10,113 nt of DNA from UBA2396 sp038042175. Lineage in GTDB: Bacteria > Planctomycetota > Phycisphaerae > Phycisphaerales > UBA1924. The translations under genes were made by a program, and so were the position numbers. Below the pieces are notes generated by a model. It was given only the letters and a program-made list of their open reading frames with translations. It was not told the DNA's origin and ran no database searches. The stretch covers positions 1 through 10,113 of the forward strand of contig CAYHQQ010000105.1 of assembly GCA_964358855.1 (NCBI GenBank), read 5' to 3'. Each line of letters starts with the position of its first letter. Position 1 is the stretch's first letter. Shown here in pieces: positions 1 to 6,442 of the stretch.

Positions 1-55
1 AGCACGCAGCACGCAGCACGCAGCACGCAGCACGCAGCACGCAGCACGCAGCACG
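1..55. repeat. Tandem 7-bp repeat at window edge
   Basis: The unit AGCACGC is repeated without mismatch for seven full copies plus six bases of an eighth, and then stops abruptly at AATTT. It is not part of any recognisable gene. A perfect simple repeat at the very start of a window is where assemblies commonly break, so the true copy number is unknown and the repeat may continue beyond the window or be partly artefactual. Confidence 0.95.
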
Positions 56-90
56 AATTTTGTACCCACCTCTGTCCACATGAACACATC

Positions 91-100
91 TCTCTAGAGA
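91..100. promoter_or_regulatory. Short perfect palindrome before first gene
   Basis: TCTCTAGAGA is a perfect 10-bp palindrome ending eight bases before the ATG at 109. No convincing Shine-Dalgarno sequence lies between it and the start. Its position, just upstream of an AHSA1 gene of a type often controlled by an ArsR repressor, allows an operator role. It is short, however, and does not resemble the palindrome at 8721-8738, so this is only a suggestion. Confidence 0.25.
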
Positions 101-108
101 AACCACCC

Positions 109-588
109 ATGCCGACACAGACACTTGCACCGACCAACGACCGCGAACTGATGATCACCCGTCTCATCAACGCCCCGCGCGAGAAGGTGTATCGGGCGTG
201 GACCGAGCCCAAGCTGCTCAAGCAGTGGTTCGCCCCGCTGCCCTGGACCACACCGGTGGTTGAGCTCGACCTGAGGCCGGGGGGCTCGTCGCTCTTTGTG
301 ATGCGAAGCCCCGAGGGGCAGGAGGAGCGCTGCCCGGGCATCTTCCTCGAGGTCGTGAAGAACGAGCGGCTGGTCTTCACCGACGCCTACACGAAAGCGT
401 GGGAGCCATCGCCCAAGCCGTTCATGACGGGGATCGTGACGTTCGAGGACGAGGGGGGCAAGACGAGGTACACCGCTCGCGTGAAGCACTGGTCGGTCGC
501 CGACCGGGAGACGCACGAGAAGATGGGGTTTCACGAGGGGTGGGGCAAGTGCACGGACCAACTCGCCAGGCTGGCCGAAAACCTGTAA
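109..588 (+). CDS. SRPBCC / AHSA1-family protein
   Basis: This 159-residue protein has the length and layout of the AHSA1 (Activator of Hsp90 ATPase homologue 1-like) branch of the SRPBCC/START-like fold, which forms a hydrophobic ligand cavity. Visible marks are the N-terminal strand and helix RLINAPREKVYRAWTEPKLL with the following QWFAP, the central DLRPGG turn, the segment LEVVKNERLVFTDAY, and a C-terminal helix containing HEGWGKCTDQLARLAENL. Bacterial members are cytoplasmic and their ligands are mostly unknown. Many sit beside ArsR-type regulators and DoxX-like or YCII genes. Here a DoxX-like gene follows 41 bp downstream, which suggests co-transcription. The ATG at 109 fits the family N-terminus, although no strong ribosome binding site precedes it. 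The GC-rich codon use matches the genes at the other end of the window. Confidence 0.9.
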   Translation: MPTQTLAPTNDRELMITRLINAPREKVYRAWTEPKLLKQWFAPLPWTTPVVELDLRPGGSSLFVMRSPEGQEERCPGIFLEVVKNERLVFTDAYTKAWEPSPKPFMTGIVTFEDEGGKTRYTARVKHWSVADRETHEKMGFHEGWGKCTDQLARLAENL

Positions 589-629
589 CCTATCGAACGC
601 TCTGAATCACCCCACGACAGGAGATGCCC

Positions 630-1034
630 ATGGCCACAGACACTCAGCCCACGCCCCCACGCCCTTCGCGCATGGCATTTTGGATCGGCTGGGTCTTGAG
701 CGCCCTGCCGGTGCCCTTGTTCCTCTTCAGTGCGTTCGGCAAGTTTGGCAAATCCCCCGACGTCGTCAAGGGATTCGAACACTTGGGGTGGCCTCTGCAC
801 ACGGCCGTGCCCCTGGGTGTGCTTGAGCTCGCCTGTGTCGTGCTCTTCCTGATTCCCCAGACAGCCGTGCTTGGAGCGATTCTGATCGCCGGCTACCTGG
901 GCGGCGCGATCGCGACCCACGTACGCCTCGAAGAACCCTTCTACATGCAGGCGAGCCTGGGCGTGGTGATGTGGCTGGGCCTCTACCTGCGGGAACCGCG
1001 GCTGCGAGCGCTGGTTCCGCTGAGAACGCTTTGA
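630..1034 (+). CDS. DoxX-like family membrane protein
   Basis: A 134-residue integral membrane protein with about four predicted helices (residues 15-36, 56-75, 78-98 and 105-121). It has the DoxX-like layout: an FSAFGKFGKS segment after helix 1, a PLGVLELACVVLFLIPQTA hairpin, and GYLGGAIATHVR, which resembles the GYxGGAxATHxR signature of the family. Members are small inner-membrane proteins of unclear biochemical role, linked by genomic context to redox or stress functions. I chose the ATG at 630 over the in-frame ATG at 624 because AGGAGA at 619-624 then lies five bases upstream; at 624 it would touch the start codon. The gene follows the AHSA1 gene on the same strand and the pair probably forms one operon. 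An IS remnant begins just after the stop. Confidence 0.88.
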   Translation: MATDTQPTPPRPSRMAFWIGWVLSALPVPLFLFSAFGKFGKSPDVVKGFEHLGWPLHTAVPLGVLELACVVLFLIPQTAVLGAILIAGYLGGAIATHVRLEEPFYMQASLGVVMWLGLYLREPRLRALVPLRTL

Positions 1035-1054
1035 ACTGACGGGATCTGAAAACG

Positions 1055-1078
1055 TGAGCCGTCCCAGATTCCGTTGAC
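1055..1078 (+). repeat. Left terminal inverted repeat of IS remnant
   Basis: This segment is the inverted partner of 1252-1275. The conserved core CCCAGATTCC followed after one base by TTGAC is present in both arms. The position fits an IS3-family left end, about 45 bp upstream of the OrfA-like start codon. Confidence 0.75.
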
Positions 1079-1122
1079 ACAACCCAACCTCGGCACAACT
1101 GCCCGGGGCAAGGAGTGTCACT

Positions 1123-1341
1123 GTGGCGAGGAAGGTCTATACCGAAGAGATCAAGGCGGCCGCGATCGAGCAGGTCAGCCGTCTCCACACCGCCCTGGAC
1201 TACCTGAGTCCCGAACGGATTGAGGCTCGCCAGATCGGTCATTCGATACGGGTCAATGGAATCTGGGTCAGGTCGACTTCATGCGTCAACATCCAAGTCG
1301 TCAACTGCCTGTTCCCACGTGGGCTCGCCGGCCATGGCTAG
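1123..1341 (+). pseudogene. Fused OrfA/OrfB transposase fragment (IS3 family)
   Basis: A 72-codon frame that opens with GTG after a good ribosome binding site (AGGAG at 1111-1115, seven-base spacer). Residues 1-18 (VARKVYTEEIKAAAIEQV) resemble the extreme N-terminus of an IS3-family OrfA helix-turn-helix protein. Residues 19-37 (SRLHTALDYLSPERIEARQ) resemble the conserved C-terminal end of the OrfB integrase, the region of the usual R.HSALGYLSP motif. The rest of OrfA, the frameshift region and the whole DDE catalytic core are absent, so it cannot be an active transposase. The join falls near 1177. Downstream of about residue 37 the frame simply reads through the right inverted repeat and into the 3' end of the opposing large gene, and is not meaningful protein. 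Confidence 0.75.
1252..1275 (-). repeat. Right terminal inverted repeat of IS remnant
   Basis: Inverted partner of 1055-1078, containing GGAATCTGGG, the reverse complement of the left core. It ends three bases before the stop codon (1279-1281) of the opposing large gene, so the two features practically touch. Confidence 0.75.
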
Positions 1342-4300
1342 AAGATCGAATTGGTCCAGACACCAAGTGCGAATCTGGGATTGATGGTTCCCCTGGGCCC
1401 TTGCGTACAACCTGAGAACACACTTTGCGTTCTTTCCGGCAAATCCGTACGTTTCTCGGCTCGGATTGTCACTCAGTCCGAGCATGTCTCCCGTTGCTCG
1501 TTGAACGATTCGGGCAAGTATCGGCTGAAAGGGCACCAAATCGCCCGTATAAACCGAGAGAGGCTCAAGAAGGTCGTTTGGATCTCGCGAGAATTGAACG
1601 CTCTCCACAAAGCGAGCCGCAAGCGTCGGTCCAACTGATGAACTCATCAAGTCACAATCTCGAAATACCTGTGCGGCTGTGCCGGCGATGCTTGAATCCG
1701 GATCGTCCCAGAACGACACCAGCGCGTCGAGGCTTGATCTGCCTTCGGGCGTCGCATCGGCCAACTGCACTAACGCATCAACGACTCCCTTTCGTAGGTT
1801 GAGGCTTCCACTCGCACATCTCGTGGCCACATCGGACATACGTCCCTTCCGGTGGTAAATGGCGGTCACGTAGGAAGCACCCATTTCCTCAACCTTTTTC
1901 ATTCCCGAGCCCAACATCGACTCGATGATGTTCTCGACGCTTGCATTGCTCCGGTGCCATAGGTGGGGAAGCAGGCAGGCGAGAGAATGCGAACGAAGTG
2001 CTAGGCTGCCGTTACACGTGCAAGCTGTCGCGATGAGGTCAATGGCCCGATCGGGATCGGAACTCAAGAGTGGTCCGGCCAGGCCAATGGCAGCCATACG
2101 AACCGCGGGATGCGGATCTCGCACAGCGCGCACCGCGACGCTCAAAAACCGCTCACATCGCTCAGGGTGCTCCCACATGAGACTTTCAATTGCAGAAATT
2201 GCGACGCCGCGAGTGCAGTTGAGTGACGTCTGCAACAGACTATCCCCGACTTTATCGGCATCTGTTTCAGTTCCGAGGGATTCAATCGCGCCGGGATCTA
2301 CGTGGGCCAACGCGGCCTCGCAAAGCTGTGACACAACGACCTCACTCCAATTCTCATCGGGTCGGGATCGAACGAGCCTGGCGCGTGCTATCACCAATTC
2401 GCTATCATTTCTCGCTTCAACTCTCGCAAGCAGTGCTTCGATTTCTGAGGCGGAAGCTGCCTGCCATTCGTTCCCAACTTCTGGCGGCGGCTCAATGTCG
2501 CGGGCCGCTTCGAGAATTGATTCAAACCACTGCCCGTCGGTCTCGACCGGCAAGCGGCTTGCGAGTCTTGCAAACCTTCCCGGGTTCGTCCTGGCCGCCT
2601 TGCCGAATGAGGAAGCGGAAAGAATCTCGGGAGTTTCCCGCGAGTACCTCCGGCCAAGCCAACGCGACTCCATCCGGTTGGCCCAGTCCGGCGACGCGAT
2701 CCTGAGCCATTCCTTGTCGGGAATTCGTGCTAAACGGTCAACAGGGATGAGCGTTTGCATCGCGTGAAGGCCAGCGTGCTGTCGGAGCGGTCTCCAATCG
2801 GTGGGGCGGGACATAAGCGCCCCCTTCTCCCTTTGGATCCGCAGTCTTTCAGGACGCAGACAAAACTTCGCGTCCCATTGACGTACACGATGACGAGTCT
2901 CCTCGTCAAGCCTCTCGCAAGGAACGGCTGACAGCAAGAGGAATTGGGGAAGGCCGACACGGCTGGGATAGGTGGATGGATGACCATCGAGGGTCCGCGT
3001 CCGTCGCGATTTCAACTCGGGCCCCTCGCCTTTGTCGTGGTACGATCGAATCGCCGCCACGAGGAGTTCGCTGTCCCCGGGGGCGACTTTGCAAACATGC
3101 CTCACGATTGACCGGCCAAACCAGTAACGAGCAAGATCGTGCTTCCGACCCTTTACGCCGAGACGACGGAGGTCAGATGCCAACCACTTGATCGCCGCCT
3201 TCGGAAACGGAGGCCGAAGCATTCCGATCACGCTGGCGCAAAGGATTGTGGCCGCCCGTGAACGACCAGTCAGCAATGGCCGAATCCATTCCCAGAGTTG
3301 AGCGCTGTCACCTTCCGCGAGCTTCTCAGCAGCAGTAGAGAGCATCGCTCGGAGTCTTGCGTTGAGAGATCGTAACGGATGACCATAACCGAGAGTCAAT
3401 TGTTGGTCCGCCGCCCCCACTCTTCGACAACGCTGCCGCCACGTGATACTTCGACGAAATATCGGCAATATGGCATCCCACGTCTCCCGTGGAAGCGCCG
3501 TGGCCACCGCACGAAGCCCGGCGGTGTCCGTGACACTGGTCCGCGAATAGCGATCAAATCTGTGCTCCGGCCCTCGCGGCATCAAACCGGGACGACGAAT
3601 GTTCGCAAGGTCCCATCGAAATAGGTGAACGGCATAGCGCAAGGCGGCCGCTGGGTGCTCCTTCCCGAGGTGAGTGACGTCATAGGGGTCGCAGCGCAGG
3701 AGCCCTCGACGCTGAAGCCTGAACCGCGATCTAGAAAGCCATGGCGTGTCATCCTTGCTCGAATACGGCAGCGACTGAGCGAGCCTCTCGTCCGGCAGAA
3801 CGCCGTCGCTCTGCAAGTCCCTCAACGCGCTTGTCACAAGGGTCGCATCGCTCTCGCATAGGTGCCTGCAAGCCCAAGACGCCCAGCCCCAAGTTGCTTG
3901 GTCGGGCGACTTGAGCCACACGGAAATCATACCGCGTTCGACGAGCACCTTTTTCCACGCACGCGTCGTGAAAGTTCTGGCGCGGATTCGTCTGAACCAT
4001 TTGTTGTCCTGTACTAGACGCATCATCAGTGTGATCTCAAACTCAGATGGCGAATCTACCTCTGCGAGAAGCTGTAGAATCAGATCTCGCAAATGTTCGC
4101 GGATGTGGGGCGCTTCGAGCATGTCCTTCAGAGCCGTCTGGTACGCTGCCGAGTCATCATCGCGAAGAAGTCCCATGACTTGGCGCACTTGTTCACGCCG
4201 CATGAGAGACTGATCTGCGTTCACAAGCCACTTCGTCACAGACACTCGTTCCTGAAGGACCTGCCGATAGACAGAGATCGCGGTCTGGTGATCCAGATAC

Positions 4301-5964
4301 CTCTGATGCGATACCCGAAAGCGTTTCGCATCCAATCGATCGAGAAAGGACTCTGACGCGAGTGCTACGATCGCCGCTTTGTTCCTAGACAGATTGCTTG
4401 GGAAATCCAGCTGCCCGTGGCTCTCCGCCCACTTGCAAATCTCCCCGATCGTATCTTCGGCAGTGTCGTCGGGAATGCCGTGATTCTCCTTGAGACGCCG
4501 CTTTGTCTGATTCCAATGCTCCTTCAACAAGCGTGACGAGCCGGAGATGGCGGACAGATCCATTCCCTCGGCAACAAGCTCGCACCAAATCGACAACATG
4601 AGGGGGTTGCCGAGTAGGGCAAGTTGCTTGTTGGACAGCTTCACCGCAAACCCATGCTGCTTGAGCACATCTTGCACGCACTTCGGATCGAGCGGCTTCA
4701 CCTCAATATCCTGAATCTGGTTCCACGAAGCCTGATCGGTCCTCCACTTCTGAATGTTCGGATCGTCCCTCATGTCAAACGTGCGGCAAGAGACAATGAC
4801 ACGCATTCCTGGAATGCAACGCGCTGCTTCGAGCATTTCCAGAGTCACATCCCAGGCCGAAGTAGAGTGGACTCCGGTCCACCGCACCGCATCCAATTGG
4901 TCAATCACGATCACAGCGGGCCCACCGGCCGCGAGTCGTTCTGCGCATCGCACCGGCGTCTCTGGCAGTTGAAGAACTTCTCGGGAGTATTGCCTTAGGC
5001 TGCCCGAGGGAAGTCGATTATCCAGACGAAGAGGGATGACGCATACACCGCGAGCCACCAAACGTTCGACCGTCTCGTATAGCACTGCCGACTTTCCGAT
5101 GCCTGCCCCGCCGTGCAGAAAAAGCACGCCCGGACCGCCTGCGGTGCCAATGGCGTTGAGAAGTAGTTGCGATTCGGGTCGAGCGAGCAGTTGCCCTCGT
5201 ATCAGACGTCTCTTGAGTTGCGCCAGAAAGCGGTCGCGAAGGGCATTCACCGACTTTATTGCGTCCGGTACGCGACTCCAATCCCTTGGTTCGATCTTGT
5301 AGGGATCCGAGCGAAGCACTTCGAGCAACTTGTCGGCTGAAATCGACTGTCCCAAATGCACTTCAAGAATGTCGCGAATCGCCGCCCAACTCGCTGAGAC
5401 AGGTCCCTTGAAGCAGTCTTCGCACTCACGCTCGACTTCTTTCTTAGCCAAATCGAGTGTGCGGTGTTCATGCACGCAGGTCCTCGACAGCCACGCTCGG
5501 GCCTGTTCGTGACCATCCGTGTCGTCAGGAAGCTGCCAGTACTTCAGCATCTGCTTGAAGGCTGAGCCTTGCGCTTTTGTCAGCAAACCGACGAACGGCA
5601 CGTCTGGCTGAAACATTAGGGCACGCTCGGTCAGTTCTCTGAAGGGTCGAGCCGTTCCCGCAAGAATGAGGACGAATCGCGACGCGTGTGCTGAGGTAAG
5701 CTGCGACTTTATCGCCGAAAGCACGCCTTCGGCGTCCAGCATCCCGATCGTCCAGTTCTTTTCCGCACCCTTGCACTGTACGCACTCAATTGATCCACCT
5801 TGCAGTGTAAGACGGTACTCGATGCCCCTAAATAGGCCTCCCAAGCCCTCCCATCGCAGACTTGCGCGATTACTCCGATACACTTCGAGCGCGGCAGAAA
5901 CTACATATAGAGCTTCGTGGCGATTGCCAACTTTGTCCGCGAATCCGCCCGCTGGTAAACCCAT
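1279..5964 (-). CDS. STAND NTPase with N-terminal nuclease (Avs-like defence)
   Basis: A 1561-residue multidomain protein. Residues 1-130 look like a PD-(D/E)xK-type nuclease: GGFADKVGNRHE near the start, then GIEYRLTL (E49) and IECVQCKG with a QxK motif (Q63, K65), as in Mrr- and Cap4-like effectors. Residues 270-470 form a P-loop NTPase: Walker A GGAGIGKS (285-292), Walker B VIVIDQLD (351-358), sensor strand VIVSCRTFD and GNPL (452-455), the GxP motif of STAND/NACHT proteins. HQRYLDHQTA (553-562) resembles the HQ..xDY..A motif at the end of STAND winged-helix regions. The rest is helical, with HEAT-like repeats clearest at 1283-1443. In known Avs proteins, C-terminal recognition of a phage protein drives oligomerisation and nuclease activation; I infer the same scheme here, target unknown. 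The start is supported by the N-terminal match. The gene is solitary, lower in GC than its neighbours and abuts an IS remnant, consistent with transfer. Confidence 0.85.
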   Translation of the reverse strand: MGLPAGGFADKVGNRHEALYVVSAALEVYRSNRASLRWEGLGGLFRGIEYRLTLQGGSIECVQCKGAEKNWTIGMLDAEGVLSAIKSQLTSAHASRFVLILAGTARPFRELTERALMFQPDVPFVGLLTKAQGSAFKQMLKYWQLPDDTDGHEQARAWLSRTCVHEHRTLDLAKKEVERECEDCFKGPVSASWAAIRDILEVHLGQSISADKLLEVLRSDPYKIEPRDWSRVPDAIKSVNALRDRFLAQLKRRLIRGQLLARPESQLLLNAIGTAGGPGVLFLHGGAGIGKSAVLYETVERLVARGVCVIPLRLDNRLPSGSLRQYSREVLQLPETPVRCAERLAAGGPAVIVIDQLDAVRWTGVHSTSAWDVTLEMLEAARCIPGMRVIVSCRTFDMRDDPNIQKWRTDQASWNQIQDIEVKPLDPKCVQDVLKQHGFAVKLSNKQLALLGNPLMLSIWCELVAEGMDLSAISGSSRLLKEHWNQTKRRLKENHGIPDDTAEDTIGEICKWAESHGQLDFPSNLSRNKAAIVALASESFLDRLDAKRFRVSHQRYLDHQTAISVYRQVLQERVSVTKWLVNADQSLMRREQVRQVMGLLRDDDSAAYQTALKDMLEAPHIREHLRDLILQLLAEVDSPSEFEITLMMRLVQDNKWFRRIRARTFTTRAWKKVLVERGMISVWLKSPDQATWGWASWACRHLCESDATLVTSALRDLQSDGVLPDERLAQSLPYSSKDDTPWLSRSRFRLQRRGLLRCDPYDVTHLGKEHPAAALRYAVHLFRWDLANIRRPGLMPRGPEHRFDRYSRTSVTDTAGLRAVATALPRETWDAILPIFRRSITWRQRCRRVGAADQQLTLGYGHPLRSLNARLRAMLSTAAEKLAEGDSAQLWEWIRPLLTGRSRAATILCASVIGMLRPPFPKAAIKWLASDLRRLGVKGRKHDLARYWFGRSIVRHVCKVAPGDSELLVAAIRSYHDKGEGPELKSRRTRTLDGHPSTYPSRVGLPQFLLLSAVPCERLDEETRHRVRQWDAKFCLRPERLRIQREKGALMSRPTDWRPLRQHAGLHAMQTLIPVDRLARIPDKEWLRIASPDWANRMESRWLGRRYSRETPEILSASSFGKAARTNPGRFARLASRLPVETDGQWFESILEAARDIEPPPEVGNEWQAASASEIEALLARVEARNDSELVIARARLVRSRPDENWSEVVVSQLCEAALAHVDPGAIESLGTETDADKVGDSLLQTSLNCTRGVAISAIESLMWEHPERCERFLSVAVRAVRDPHPAVRMAAIGLAGPLLSSDPDRAIDLIATACTCNGSLALRSHSLACLLPHLWHRSNASVENIIESMLGSGMKKVEEMGASYVTAIYHRKGRMSDVATRCASGSLNLRKGVVDALVQLADATPEGRSSLDALVSFWDDPDSSIAGTAAQVFRDCDLMSSSVGPTLAARFVESVQFSRDPNDLLEPLSVYTGDLVPFQPILARIVQRATGDMLGLSDNPSRETYGFAGKNAKCVLRLYARAQGNHQSQIRTWCLDQFDLLAMAGEPTWEQAVDDLDVDA

Positions 5965-5970
5965 GCGCAG

Positions 5971-5976
5971 ACTATA
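5971..5976 (-). promoter_or_regulatory. Possible -10 box of the STAND gene
   Basis: On the minus strand TATAGT ends six bases before the ATG of the large gene. Initiation at the usual distance from such a box would start the transcript at or next to the ATG, giving a leaderless message. No good -35 hexamer is seen at 16-18 bp. A purine-rich AGAGAGGA lies further upstream, rather far from the ATG for a normal ribosome binding site. Suggestive only. Confidence 0.25.
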
Positions 5977-6083
5977 TCCTCTCTTCTGATGTGACCGCTT
6001 CTCCCTCAGCGGCCTTCAACTCCTGGCCCTCCTCGAAGTCCCCGCCTTCATGCCGGGTGCCCCGAGTGTCACCCTGGACGTGC

Positions 6084-6139
6084 CACGAGTCGCCCCGCCG
6101 TTGTCCCTAACCCACCATTCGCACCCGAGGCGACTCGTG
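6084..6139. repeat. Inverted repeat, 11-bp arms with 34-nt loop
   Basis: CACGAGTCGCC at 6084-6094 is perfectly complementary to GGCGACTCGTG at 6129-6139. It is located about 120 bp upstream of the large minus-strand gene. No T-run follows on either side, so it is not a normal intrinsic terminator. It may be a dispersed intergenic repeat, a regulatory hairpin or an element end. Confidence 0.6.
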
Positions 6140-6179
6140 CCGGTGCGCCCTGCGGGTTCATTGACACGCAAGCTGCCAT

Positions 6180-6420
6180 GAACACTTCCTCCTCTCTGTT
6201 CTCTCCGCGCTCTGCGTTGAGTTGCGCTTCTGCCTTGAACTCTGGCTCCCTTCCGCACTCTCCGTAGTACAACTTCCTCTCCACCTCCTGCCTCCACCAC
6301 TGCCTCCCCTCTGTGCTCACTGTGGTTACATGCCTTTCCGCCTCCGCGCATTTCCCGCGGGTCCGACAACTCAATCTCCGCAGTTTCCTCCAACTTCACC
6401 GATTCCCTGAGAACAATTCT
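6180..6420. repeat. Degenerate CTCTGCG/CTCTGTG intergenic repeats
   Basis: The plus strand is strongly pyrimidine-rich and returns repeatedly to short related words such as CTCTCTGTTCTCTCCGCG, CTCTGCGTTGAG, CCCCTCTGTGCTCACTGTGG and CCTCCGCGC. On the other strand this reads as CGCAGAGCGCGGAGAG and CACAGAGGGG. Similar CGCAGAG-type degenerate repeats recur between genes in several environmental phyla, in my recollection; I cannot confirm copies elsewhere in this genome from one window. Confidence 0.45.
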
Positions 6421-6442
6421 CCACCCATGAGTTGTGTTGACG

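Larger units (their letters stand above)
1055..1275 (+). mobile_element. Internally deleted IS3-family remnant (MITE-like)
   Basis: About 221 bp bounded by imperfect 24-bp inverted repeats. The left arm (1055-1078) and the reverse complement of the right arm (1252-1275) share the blocks CCCAGATTCC and TTGAC and agree at 19 of 24 positions by eye. Between them lies a reading frame that looks like the start of an IS3-family OrfA joined to the end of OrfB, so roughly a kilobase of transposase seems to be missing. The exact ends are uncertain: an alternative alignment with a 2-base gap starts both ends with TGAA (about 1047 and 1281). No clear target-site duplication is visible with either set of ends. 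The element should be immobile by itself but could be moved by a related full-length transposase. Confidence 0.72.
5965..6442. other. Gene-free region between large gene and hypothetical gene
   Basis: About 480 bp with no protein I would accept. The part next to the large gene holds its presumed promoter. Then comes an inverted repeat (6084-6139), followed by pyrimidine-rich sequence with degenerate CTCTGCG/CTCTGTG repeats (6180-6420) that lead up to the start of the hypothetical gene. The reading frames here on both strands have low-complexity, arginine- or serine-rich translations typical of non-coding GC-rich DNA. Confidence 0.6.

Noticed and set aside
1..55. CRISPR-like or iteron-like repeat array
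   Set aside because: Units are 7 bp and contiguous without spacers; no cas or replication gene is nearby. It is a simple tandem repeat.
80..97. Five-codon upstream reading frame (ATG to TAG) before the first gene
   Set aside because: No ribosome binding site and no sign of attenuation; such short frames are common by chance.
1040..1290. Target-site duplication flanking the IS remnant
   Set aside because: Neither 3-5 bp next to 1055/1275 nor next to 1047/1281 match convincingly; the element is old or its ends are eroded.
1925..2767. Plus-strand open frame of 280 codons inside the large gene
   Set aside because: Antisense to the HEAT-like region of the STAND gene, Arg/Ser-rich, without domain features or a ribosome binding site.
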